Below, one piece after another: positions 17,008 through 24,355 of a DNA stretch of 64,000 nt. Both the position numbers and the translations under genes were made by a program. Position 1 is the stretch's first letter. Every line of letters starts with the position of its first letter. The notes under the pieces are model-generated. The model was not told where the DNA came from. It searched no databases and saw only the letters and a program-made list of their open reading frames with translations. Source of the DNA: a bacterium (GTDB taxonomy: Bacteria; Arandabacterota; Arandabacteria; Arandabacterales; Arandabacteraceae); the NCBI GenBank assembly GCA_029933125.1, contig JAOZOU010000010.1, positions 1 through 64,000 of the forward strand, in the 5' to 3' direction.

Positions 17008-17141
17008 GTTGGAACAGAAACGGCGTAAGAATTATGCGAACGGGGCTAACCTTAAAGAATCTAAGGGGTTAGGGCGTCAACTGCTCCGGCTGTGTGGCTG
17101 TCTAACTTGAGCATGCGTTGCCTGAGAGCCTTAAGGGTCTT

Positions 17142-17192
17142 ACAGGTGTTTAAACAGTGTTTAAACAGTGTTTAAACATATGTAACACCTGT
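17142..17192. promoter_or_regulatory. Upstream activator sites: three TGTTTAAACA palindromes
   Basis: Perfect 10-bp palindromes at 17147-17156, 17158-17167 and 17169-17178, spaced exactly 11 bp so that they lie on nearly the same helix face. An outer inverted repeat ACAGGTGTT/AACACCTGT (17142-17150, 17184-17192) encloses them. Position and symmetry fit binding by the dimeric Fis-type HTH of a sigma-54 activator. The other promoter has the related TGTCTAGACA. Confidence 0.7.
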
Positions 17193-17516
17193 CTCACGAG
17201 CAAACCTCAGGCAAGCCGAGGGCGGGTGCCCTAGGATAGCACACGAGGGAATTGTCAGGGTCTGGCGATTGGGGAGCACAAAAGGCAACTATCACAAGCC
17301 CAGCAGCCATGCTGCCACTGCGATAATACCCTGGAGGTGCCTCCTGCGTTTCCCAATCGGAAAGCCTAAGGCGAAGCCACCACCGATCAGAACTACAGGA
17401 AGCCAAGCTTCGATTAGACTACCGCCTTCAAAAGTTGTTCAATCATGATAGCTCAACCCATAGAGCCAAGAAAGTGAGTGATTGTGGACGAAAACCCACC
17501 ATGGTGCTCACAGGAT
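17193..17516. other. Intergenic with a possible broken small membrane ORF
   Basis: On the minus strand an ATG at 17446 starts MIEQLLKAVV and stops at a TAA. One base out of phase, the sequence continues LIEAWLPVVLIGGGFALGF and GIIAVAAWLLGL to a TGA at 17292. Joined by a 1-nt correction this would be a ~51-residue two-helix protein. There is no good ribosome binding site. Nothing else is seen. Confidence 0.25.
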
Positions 17517-17800
17517 CTAATTGATGCCGAGAGATTTCATTCGATACCACAGTGTGCTGCGTGATATGCCGAGGAGTCTAGCCGCTTCGGTTCGATTGCC
17601 ACAAGCCTTTCTCAAAGCGGACTCAATCATGTCGCGGTTGATCTCGGAGAGGCTTGGCTTGTTTGCCAGGGTTATCTCGAGGTGTTGCTCGACCTCGCAC
17701 CGGCGGATCACACGTGACCTGCCAATAGCCACGAGGGCTTCGATCAGGTTCTTGAGTTCTCTCACATTGCCAGGCCAAGTGACTTCTTGCGGAATCCTGT
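17517..17800 (-). pseudogene. Remnant of a sigma-54 activator (C-terminal end only)
   Basis: Encodes the end of an AAA+ activator domain ([23 protein letters not shown]) and a Fis-type HTH (NRTEAARLLGISRSTLWYRM). It is very close to the intact activator at 20679-22922 ([20 protein letters not shown]), including at DNA level over the EALVAIGRS part. The frame opens after a TAA and lacks Walker A, GAFTGA and Walker B. A nearby frame (~17815-17870) reads HEVETIVTSERNDR, resembling the start of the intact AAA+ domain, so an internal deletion is likely. It lies immediately upstream of the TGTTTAAACA sites, as the intact gene lies upstream of TGTCTAGACA. Confidence 0.78.
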
Positions 17801-17868
17801 TGTGGTGACTGCAGAGAAAGTGGCCCTCTTACCTGTCATTGCGTTCTGAGGTGACAATAGTCTCAACT

Positions 17869-18024
17869 TCATGTATTGGCACTATTTGGACAAGTGCAGG
17901 TCTTTCGCTCCTCGTCAAATACGCCAGGTAGACTGTACCGCCTGTCCGCCCTCGCTGCATCTACTATCAACATCAAGAGGAGAAAGGTAAACACGATCGC
18001 CGACACTGACGTGAATCGCTTCAT
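17869..18024 (-). CDS. Small secreted Cys peptide, 51 residues
   Basis: Read from ATG 18024 with GGGGGATTAAT before it. The signal peptide MKRFTSVSAIVFTFLLLM continues to ADAARA-like small residues, then DRRYSLPGVFDEERKTCTCP. The mature part resembles the 20216 peptide (DRPDRITLPGEL..DKKICICP). Its start region, AAGGGGGATTAATATG, matches that of the 23262 peptide gene. It stands before the activator remnant just as 23262 stands before the intact activator. It may be truncated, because another frame takes over near its end. Confidence 0.6.
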   Translation of the reverse strand: MKRFTSVSAIVFTFLLLMLIVDAARADRRYSLPGVFDEERKTCTCPNSANT

Positions 18025-18168
18025 ATTAATCCCCCTTCACCTGCAGAACGCAGCGCTATGCTTCACTACATTGGATACATCTCGGTTGGCAGTGAGACTG
18101 CTCTCAAACTCAGACTCCACTGCTACCTGTCTTTACCCCACTGAGTACGGAGACACGAGCCCCAAGCG
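18025..18168. other. Short intergenic region
   Basis: No sigma-54 or clear sigma-70 promoter is seen in the minus orientation. A GG-N10-GC match exists on the plus strand (TTGGCAGTGAGACTGC) but points away from any gene, so I do not call it. Confidence 0.4.
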
Positions 18169-19761
18169 TCATCGTGAGGAGTCCATGTTGTCAACTTCTC
18201 TTAAGAACTCATCGATGGGCTTTCCGCCCTCTCCATAGAGATCGTATGTAGAATATGTTGCCAGTACGCTACCATCCCTGTCGAACACTACAAGCCCTGG
18301 GTAAGGATATGAAGGGGCTATCTCCATCACCAGACCGGGCTTCAAGTTTGGCACCACTATTGCTTCGAGAGTCAAGCCGCCTAGCAGGAATTCCAGCTCC
18401 TCTTTGAATGGATGGCTTATGACTACGTATAGTTGATAGTCGTCCCTCTGTGCACAGAATTCCCTAACGCCCTCGTACATTGCTGTGAATGCACAATCGT
18501 AAAAAGGCCTTACAAAGATTACGATACTACGAGGTGCAGATGTCAGGAATTCTCCAAAGGCGTGCCTCCTCCCACTCAAGTCGACGATACTAAACCGGGA
18601 TGTTTCCTCTAACCCTCCCCATGCAGTATCAACCAGAGCCTCAGTGATCACGTTTCTAATGTGACTTGCAGGAAGTGATTCTGCCGGTGCCTCTTCGCTT
18701 TCTACCCTTGCTTCCTTTTGCGAAATCGACGCAGTGTACTTGCCGACAACCACAAGCGTATCACTAAGATGCTCATAGAGGTAAATATAGTTTGAATCGC
18801 TGTAGACAAACGGCTTCTCGCCCAGCTCACAATAGCCTAAGTACCTCTTCTCAGTGATTGAGTAGAAGTCCAAGTAATAGGGTGGCAGCAAGCGCCTTGG
18901 AACCACGAATATATCTCCCTGATACATGCTGGGGCAACCGGTATAGCTCCATGTTGCCTCCCACTGCCCATCTTCCTCTTCACCTGTGTGTTGTTCAGAA
19001 GGGGGAGCAGCTTGAACTTCCCTGAGTGAAATGTAGTGTGGAGGAACCTTGTCGTACACATAAAGGAGCTCACCGGACAGTGAATATTCAAAAATCCTGT
19101 GGTCGAACATCTTGGTGCATAGCACGTGCCCATCGGGTGTAACTGTAAACAGCGGTCCAGGGAACCATCCACCAGCATTCTTGGATGACAATAGTTCTAG
19201 TTCGTCCTCCCCGGTGCGAAAGAAGCGCGTTACTGCCCTACCGGTGTTGTAGTCGTACACGAAAATACCCTCAGCTATATTCATACATGTGCCACTTGCT
19301 ATTAGGTAGGTATCGTACTTCCGCGAAAGCGTAGGCGAGAACCTGAACTCCGGTACGAACAAGGTCTTGAGCAGATTCCCCGCTCCATCATAGACATTGA
19401 CTCTCCTTCTTACATCTGTTGCAACAATCTCACCTTTGTCAGATACTGTCACTGAGTAACAGACGTAGGGAAATCTCCCAGGCTCCAGTCCTTTTCCCCC
19501 TATCTTCCTTATCAGGTTGCTGTCCTTGTCAAACAAGTAGATCCAATCATGACTCTCAACCGCAAAATAACCAGAGCCAGTCACGGCGAAACGGGGAACA
19601 GTGGAGGCATAAACCCCGGAAGGAATCCCGACGCCCTGGCGGAGGTAAAATTCTGCCTTTTTCACCAAAGGGATGGATTTGCCTTTGCTCTGTTCGCAGG
19701 TAGATGGAGATGCCAGCACTAAGGTCAAAGCAGCAATACACACCGACAAAAGTCTTAGCAT
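18169..19761 (-). CDS. Secreted six-bladed beta-propeller protein with thioredoxin-like C-terminus
   Basis: 530 residues from ATG 19761 (GGGAG 7 nt before; a GTG two codons earlier is less likely). The N-terminus MLRLLSVCIAALTLVLASPS is a signal peptide, possibly a lipoprotein signal with Cys in STCEQS. Residues ~35-350 have repeated strands of the NHL/6-bladed propeller type, with the hallmark IGGKGLEPGRFPYV. Residues ~375-525 look like an AhpC/TSA-type thioredoxin fold (FSIVDLSGRRHAFGEFL, IVIFVRPFYDC) with a single Cys in place of CxxC. In Bacteroidetes, propeller proteins of this kind often neighbour small secreted Cys peptides. Here the 134-aa peptide gene is 50 nt upstream, so the two share the sigma-54 promoter. 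Confidence 0.75.
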   Translation of the reverse strand: MLRLLSVCIAALTLVLASPSTCEQSKGKSIPLVKKAEFYLRQGVGIPSGVYASTVPRFAVTGSGYFAVESHDWIYLFDKDSNLIRKIGGKGLEPGRFPYVCYSVTVSDKGEIVATDVRRRVNVYDGAGNLLKTLFVPEFRFSPTLSRKYDTYLIASGTCMNIAEGIFVYDYNTGRAVTRFFRTGEDELELLSSKNAGGWFPGPLFTVTPDGHVLCTKMFDHRIFEYSLSGELLYVYDKVPPHYISLREVQAAPPSEQHTGEEEDGQWEATWSYTGCPSMYQGDIFVVPRRLLPPYYLDFYSITEKRYLGYCELGEKPFVYSDSNYIYLYEHLSDTLVVVGKYTASISQKEARVESEEAPAESLPASHIRNVITEALVDTAWGGLEETSRFSIVDLSGRRHAFGEFLTSAPRSIVIFVRPFYDCAFTAMYEGVREFCAQRDDYQLYVVISHPFKEELEFLLGGLTLEAIVVPNLKPGLVMEIAPSYPYPGLVVFDRDGSVLATYSTYDLYGEGGKPIDEFLREVDNMDSSR

Positions 19762-19811
19762 ACCCACACTCCCTGTTGTGGCAACGTTACCCTCCTATGC
19801 GTAAAACATTA

Positions 19812-20216
19812 CTATTGACCCATAACAAATTCTTCAAGCTCTCTCTTCGAAACTCTCACCAGCACATTGCCGCGGACAGTCACATCGAACACGGGCGGCT
19901 GTGTATTTTCTCTTATCCCAGCGCGGAAGTAGAGAAAATTCTCATCCTCTCCCTCGAAGGATTCCAAACTGATCAGCCGGCGGTAAGGCCTGCTGACCAC
20001 GATGCCCCCTTCACCAGGGAACGGCATGGGGGTGACAGGTGGCTCCAACTCTATAACACAAACACAAGTCTTGGCTTGGCGTGGGCATATGCAGATCTTC
20101 TTGTCGTTGGTCAATTCCCCCGGAAGGGTTATCCGATCCGGACGGTCACCAAACGCAAGATCAGCCCCCGCAAGCATCACCATGCAGAAAATCAGACTAA
20201 CAGCTAATGCTTTCAT
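19812..20216 (-). CDS. Small secreted Cys-containing protein, 134 residues
   Basis: First gene after the second sigma-54 promoter. The signal peptide is MKALAVSLIFCMVMLAGADLAFG. The mature part starts DRPDRITLPGEL and has a CICPRQAKTCVC cluster of four cysteines, then a Pro-rich turn and a beta-rich tail (ENFLYFRAGI, FDVTVRGNVLVRV). GGAGGTG lies ~9 nt before the ATG. It is related in its first mature third to the 51-residue peptide at 17869-18024, and its FLYFRAGI segment weakly resembles RIFVFRLGI in the 22909-23262 product. The function is unknown. Confidence 0.75.
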   Translation of the reverse strand: MKALAVSLIFCMVMLAGADLAFGDRPDRITLPGELTNDKKICICPRQAKTCVCVIELEPPVTPMPFPGEGGIVVSRPYRRLISLESFEGEDENFLYFRAGIRENTQPPVFDVTVRGNVLVRVSKRELEEFVMGQ

Positions 20217-20319
20217 TCTCTTTACACCTCCCCAGCGGCTTTTCTGTATCTGCCACGTGCTCTGCGCGGAGCTAGCTTTGCTGCTGCAGCCTCATGTGAC
20301 CAGGCAGAGAGAGTTGAAA

Positions 20320-20334
20320 GCATAGGGAGTGCCT
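20320..20334 (-). promoter_or_regulatory. Sigma-54 promoter (copy A operon)
   Basis: AGGCAC-TCCCT-ATGC on the minus strand keeps GG-N10-GC and shares GGCAC and ATGC with the promoter at 16993-17007. The predicted start is near 20308, about 92 nt before ATG 20216. The paired palindromes lie ~260 bp upstream. The rest of 20217-20678 holds no credible gene. Confidence 0.72.
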
Positions 20335-20591
20335 CTCCCTCGTATCGTCTCTCAACAGACACCGTTCTGAGTTCGAGCCACCCGGAGAGAATGCCTCGCC
20401 AGATGGCACCAAGCATTTCACTTCTGCCCGGACCTTCCCGGAATGCAAGACTCATGCCTGCTCCATCAGGGAATGGAGCTCGGGACATCACCCTATGACC
20501 ACTGGCAAACAAGCGATTAAGACAACATAGCCTGAAGCCAAGCACGGTGGTACCTTCAGAGGAGGAATATCCAGGGGAACGTAATGCGAGG

Positions 20592-20613
20592 TGTCTAGAC
20601 AGGTGTCTAGACA
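20592..20613. promoter_or_regulatory. Upstream activator sites: two TGTCTAGACA palindromes
   Basis: Perfect 10-bp palindromes at 20592-20601 and 20604-20613, 12 bp apart; the second extends to 12 bp (GTGTCTAGACAC). They lie just downstream of the intact activator gene and upstream of the sigma-54 promoter at 20320. They differ from the 17147 sites only at the inner position of each half-site (C/G for T/A). Confidence 0.7.
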
Positions 20614-20678
20614 CTTTGCTGCTCAAACGAACTCAACAAACCGGAGCACGGTACCGGCGAGGTAAGTAGATTGGCAGC

Positions 20679-22922
20679 CTAGTCCATGCCAAGAGATCTC
20701 ATGCGGTGCCAAAGAGTCCCGCGGGAGATACCCAATATCTTGGCAGCTTTGGTTCTGTTTCCTCGGGCTTGCTTCAAGGCAAGGCGGATGGCATCCTTTT
20801 CGGCTTGCTCTAGCAGACAACTACGCCTGCAAGTTCCCAGAAATTGGTCCAGGTCGGAGGGCTGGATCACCCGTGACCTGCCAATTGCCACGAGGGCTTC
20901 AATCACATTTTTGAGTTCTCTCACATTGCCAGGCCAACTGTAGGTGAGAAGCCCCTGGCGTGCCTCTTCACTCAAAGTCACCCTGACACCATAACTCGTG
21001 CAGTATTGATCAAGGTAGTAGTCAATGAGGAGTTCAATATCATAAGGACGCTCTCTTAGGGAGGGAATCCTCACAAGCACACCCTTTAGCCTATAATAAA
21101 GATCTTTTCTGAATTTGCCAGCCTCTACCTCATGCCACAGATCCCTTGTTGTTGCACTCAAGACCCTTACGTCTATCTTTCTTGGCTCATTGCTTCCAAC
21201 TCGCCTAACCGAGCCCTCCTCAAGCACTCTCAGGAGTTTTACCTGAAGTGCCTCACTGAGTTCTCCAACCTCATCCAGAAACAATGTGCCACCATTGGCA
21301 CTCTCAATGAGCCCAACCCGCTCTCTTACCGCACCAGTAAAGGCACCTCTGGCATGCCCAAAGAGTTCGCTCTCTGCAAGGGTTTCTGAGAGGCTGCCAC
21401 AGTCTATGACCACAAAGGGCTCCTCCCTGCGCCTGCTCATCCCGTGCATTGCTTGGGCAAGGAGTTCCTTGCCAACACCAGTCTCACCTTCAATCAAGAC
21501 TCTCACATCAGTTGGTCCCCACTGCTTGAGATCTCCCGCTATACGCTCATCTGCAGTGACAATGCCATACTGGAGGATGTCCTCGTAGCACTTGATACCG
21601 CTTGGGTGCCGGCTCTCCTCAAGGCTCGATCTTAAGCCACCAACCTTAGGAGGTGTGACAAGCCCAGCCAAGAGATTATCGATCTCCGCAATGGCGTCTC
21701 TCACACCAAGGTGGGAATAGATCCTCCTTGCAGTGATAAGATGCTCCAATGTCGTCCCATTGCTTGACTCAGGCTTGGCTTCAAGAAGAGCCTTTGCTAG
21801 CGTAAGTTCACTTGCCGCAAGTTCAGCAGAATGAACCGACAGATTCATCAACTTCTCAACTGAGTCTCTGATATGCTGTAATCCACATCCTGTGGTGCCC
21901 GTGGCGATCTCCACTTGACCAAGGATACGGAGGCAAATGGCAAGCTCGTATTCGTCTCCAATCCTTTGAGCAATACCGACAGCGAGGTTCACCAGGCGCT
22001 TTGCTGACTTTATTCTGTTGAGACAGAGCGCAGCACTCGCAGCCCGCCTGGCAATCTCGCACTCCAAATCTCCACCCTTTGCGAGCTGCCTAGCAAGCCT
22101 GAGTGCCTTCCCGTATATGGACAGTGCCCGTCGATACTCCTTCCTGGCAGACCACAGGTCACCTTCCAGCTCAAGTGCCAGAACCTGCTCTCTCCTCTGC
22201 TGGTTCTTTTGTGCGATCTCAGTTGCGTGAGTAATGAACTGCTCAGCCTGTCTATCATCATGGACTGTCAGACTAACGTTGGCGAGTTCCAATGCGTAGC
22301 TGCACTCATACAGAGGTAGCCCTAACTCTTTCGCAAGATGAAGTCCCTCGTTGCACAGGTCGTATGCCTTACCAAGGCTGCCTTTCTTTCTCAGCAAGAT
22401 TGCAAGATTGAGCAAACTTCTAACACGAGGTAGTGGATTGTCCATGCCAGCATACGCATCGAGTGCCTTCTTGAAATCTGTCTCAGCAAGATCCCAGAAA
22501 CCTACGTTCTTGTGCACAAGTCCAAGATTGTTCCAGGAATCACCTTCGAGCTTTCTATCGGCAAGTTCCCAGGTTGATAAATAGATGGCGGCTCCACAGT
22601 GTTTTTCTGCTAGTGCATAGTCGCCAGTCCGGAGGAATAAGGCAGCCAGCAGCAGGTGGCATCTTGCCAACCAGAAATTGCTCCGCAACGACTGAGAATC
22701 GTGCAACAGTCCCTGGGCCAAGTCCATAGCTTCGGTGTAGTGTCCTTCGCCAGCAGCAAGCCTAGCTCGCAGATATGTGAGCATCAAAACTGAATCACCG
22801 TCTGTCAAGCTTGCAATATCTGGTTGGATACGGTCGTATAGCTCTCGCGCTGCGCGAAAACTACCAGATTGCAGCAAGGACTCGAACTGTTCAAGTAGAC
22901 TGATCGTCTTATTTCCGGCCAT
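20679..22922 (-). CDS. Sigma-54-dependent transcriptional activator with TPR sensor
   Basis: 747 residues. Residues ~1-430 are helical TPR-like repeats ([39 protein letters not shown]) and replace the usual response-regulator receiver. The AAA+ domain is complete: Walker A GETGVGKE (~480), GAFTGA (~526, the sigma-54 contact loop), Walker [13 protein letters not shown] (~550) and WPGNVREL (~663). It ends in a Fis-type HTH (~722-747). It should use ATP to remodel sigma-54 RNA polymerase bound at the promoters at 20320 and perhaps 16993; the TPRs probably sense a peptide or protein partner. The start is set at 22922, where the ATG overlaps the end of the upstream small ORF by 14 nt; upstream in-frame GTG/ATG codons lack better sites. 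It is transcribed from the sigma-70 promoter at 23421. Confidence 0.92.
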   Translation of the reverse strand: MAGNKTISLLEQFESLLQSGSFRAARELYDRIQPDIASLTDGDSVLMLTYLRARLAAGEGHYTEAMDLAQGLLHDSQSLRSNFWLARCHLLLAALFLRTGDYALAEKHCGAAIYLSTWELADRKLEGDSWNNLGLVHKNVGFWDLAETDFKKALDAYAGMDNPLPRVRSLLNLAILLRKKGSLGKAYDLCNEGLHLAKELGLPLYECSYALELANVSLTVHDDRQAEQFITHATEIAQKNQQRREQVLALELEGDLWSARKEYRRALSIYGKALRLARQLAKGGDLECEIARRAASAALCLNRIKSAKRLVNLAVGIAQRIGDEYELAICLRILGQVEIATGTTGCGLQHIRDSVEKLMNLSVHSAELAASELTLAKALLEAKPESSNGTTLEHLITARRIYSHLGVRDAIAEIDNLLAGLVTPPKVGGLRSSLEESRHPSGIKCYEDILQYGIVTADERIAGDLKQWGPTDVRVLIEGETGVGKELLAQAMHGMSRRREEPFVVIDCGSLSETLAESELFGHARGAFTGAVRERVGLIESANGGTLFLDEVGELSEALQVKLLRVLEEGSVRRVGSNEPRKIDVRVLSATTRDLWHEVEAGKFRKDLYYRLKGVLVRIPSLRERPYDIELLIDYYLDQYCTSYGVRVTLSEEARQGLLTYSWPGNVRELKNVIEALVAIGRSRVIQPSDLDQFLGTCRRSCLLEQAEKDAIRLALKQARGNRTKAAKILGISRGTLWHRMRSLGMD

Positions 22923-23262
22923 GATGTTTAGAAGGCCCCCGTGAGTGACCATACAATCGTTCTGGATTGGGTTTCCTCGCACATGCAGCAGGGATGCCAA
23001 GCCTGAACACGAAAATTCGGCCACTAGATGGGATCAGCGAGAATCGTGCTCCAGGCGAACCCGAGGCAGCTGAACTTTCAGACCCCTCGGATGTAAGAAA
23101 CTCTTCAGAACCAGGTCTTCTGCTGTAAGCTGGCTGATCGGGATCTCCAAACCAGATAGATATTGCAACATCCCTTGCGGGAGGACGGATTGCAACCGAA
23201 TCAGACGCGACTACTGCGACTACAAGTCCCACCACAGCTATTGTAACCAGTAACCTTCTCAT
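22909..23262 (-). CDS. Small secreted protein coupled to the activator gene
   Basis: 117 residues from ATG 23262, with AAGGGGGGATTGAT before it; an ORF extension to 23289 has no site. The signal peptide is MRRLLVTIAVVGLVVAVVAS. The mature part is Ser/Gly/Pro-rich (SSAASGSPGARFSLIPSSGR) and ends in a basic tail with one Cys (ACARKPNP). Its end overlaps the activator start. The start context is nearly that of the 18024 peptide, which stands before the activator remnant. It could be the ligand or antagonist monitored by the TPR domain; that is a guess from position. No family is recognised. Confidence 0.65.
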   Translation of the reverse strand: MRRLLVTIAVVGLVVAVVASDSVAIRPPARDVAISIWFGDPDQPAYSRRPGSEEFLTSEGSESSAASGSPGARFSLIPSSGRIFVFRLGIPAACARKPNPERLYGHSRGPSKHHGRK

Positions 23263-23420
23263 ATCAATCCCCCCTTCTTGATGTACCACCAGTGGTGGGA
23301 CCTAAAAGAGAAAGGTCCCAACGACGCGCTCCAATAGGAGCTATCGTCAGGACCTCTTAAAGAGGTTAACCTATTTCTTTTAGGACTTTCCACAGCCCTT
23401 GCTCCCGCTCTTCACCTCCA
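23263..23420 (-). other. 5' leader of the activator operon with hairpins
   Basis: The transcript carries GGGACCT-(9 nt)-AGGTCCC (about 23299-23321) and the palindrome ACCTCTTAAAGAGGT (about 23352-23366). The two could fold the ~150-nt leader. No known riboswitch class is recognised. Confidence 0.45.
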
Positions 23421-23450
23421 TTTTTAGCACATACCTACGCATCGTGTCAA
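23421..23450 (-). promoter_or_regulatory. Sigma-70-type promoter of the peptide-activator operon
   Basis: TTGACA (23445-23450, perfect), 18 nt, TAAAAA (23421-23426), preceded by TATGTGC. The transcript would start near 23414. Confidence 0.65.
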
Positions 23451-23651
23451 GCTTTTTTGTGTTAACCGATACGACTTCACCTTCGCTTCAAGGCTGCGGG
23501 GCTACCTACCGAAGCTCGTAGTCACATCTCCGCAGCCCTCACCTCCAATTCCCTTTCTTGCCTGCTTGTAATTCTCAAGGAGGGGGTAGACGGGGAGACC
23601 AATCCACAAAGGATCACGTACACCCCGTTAACCATACAATTGCAAAGACCG

Positions 23652-23877
23652 CACCAACTCCTGTATCAGTCTCGGGTGAACCAATGGATATCCACCCCAA
23701 ACAGCCTGACACTTCACCTATTGATATTCGTCCGGATCACCGTAGATTACGATGAAGACAAGCCACTTGATCAACTCATTGATGAGGTAGCCAAACATAT
23801 AGCCTCACCTCCTTCTCAAGCCAGCTCTGCCTGAGCAACCCCGGGCTCAATACCCACACGCAGCTTCTAGTACATAT
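23652..23877. repeat. Long interspersed repeat, copy 2
   Basis: Second copy of the repeat at 12174-12400, in the same orientation and 11.5 kb away. The two copies bracket the sigma-54/protease region. Differences are mostly G/A and C/T transitions outside the invariant ~123-nt core. Outside the repeat, 23451-23651 and 23878-23951 hold no gene that I can see. Confidence 0.9.
23718..23798 (-). CDS. 26-residue hydrophobic micro-protein, copy 2
   Basis: Identical in sequence to the micro-ORF at 12241-12321, with the same AAGGAGGTGA site 6 nt before the ATG (23798) and the same TAG. The upstream flank differs (TTAACA-18 nt-TATATG is a possible promoter here), so the two copies may be expressed differently. 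The transcript runs towards the activator operon. Function unknown. Confidence 0.6.
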   Translation of the reverse strand: MFGYLINELIKWLVFIVIYGDPDEYQ

Positions 23878-23951
23878 ACTACATAGTCGTCGCCGATGTT
23901 AAGGCATATGTTTTGTGTTTCAGCAGTGGGAAGAGACAAGAAGGGTAAAGG

Positions 23952-24335
23952 TCACTCTGTACACGTTTCTAGCCCCGACCCCACTTTGAAGATTGGGATG
24001 GGACCACGGCGAGTCACGATCGGAGTCTCGATAGCACGTTTGATGGCGTGAGGACTTACAAGAATCGGGTCATACTCGATGACAACCCGATGCTTCGATG
24101 CATATGCAACGAGGCTTACGACACCAGGCACTTTTGCTATGTGGTGCCGAAGCAGGTTGGCAGTGCCGTAGCAGCGCACGCCGCGGACGATGAGATCGAC
24201 AGTTGCAGTTCGCCCTTCATAGTCTTCGATATACGTAAAAGTCAAAGTTGGCAAGCTAAGATAGCGAGCCCCCTGGGTTCCGGCAATGGTCATCAGGATT
24301 ATGACTGCAGGTACAAGCCAGATTTTCCAGCCCAT
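23952..24335 (-). CDS. Membrane-anchored HMA-like domain protein
   Basis: 127 residues. One N-terminal hydrophobic segment (WLVPAVIILMTIAG) is followed by a ferredoxin-like fold of the heavy-metal-associated type (VDLIVRGVRCYGTANLL, VPGVVSLVAYASKHRVVIEYDP). Only one Cys remains where HMA domains have CxxC, so classical copper binding is doubtful. AGGAGAG precedes the ATG. It lies 20 nt downstream of the NapH-like ferredoxin gene, probably in one operon, which hints at electron or metal handling at the membrane. Confidence 0.65.
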   Translation of the reverse strand: MGWKIWLVPAVIILMTIAGTQGARYLSLPTLTFTYIEDYEGRTATVDLIVRGVRCYGTANLLRHHIAKVPGVVSLVAYASKHRVVIEYDPILVSPHAIKRAIETPIVTRRGPIPIFKVGSGLETCTE

Positions 24336-24355
24336 GTTGAGGCTCTCCTAAAGAG

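Noticed and set aside
18077-18095. Sigma-54-like TTGGCAGTGAGACTGC on the plus strand
   Set aside because: It points rightward into the 3' end of the propeller gene, where no plus-strand gene starts.
20222-20626. 134-codon minus-strand frame between the activator and the peptide gene
   Set aside because: It spans the palindromes and the sigma-54 promoter, has arginine/serine-rich random composition and no ribosome binding site.
12174-23877. The two ~227-bp repeats as ends of an insertion sequence or composite transposon
   Set aside because: No transposase, terminal inverted repeats or target duplications are seen at either copy.
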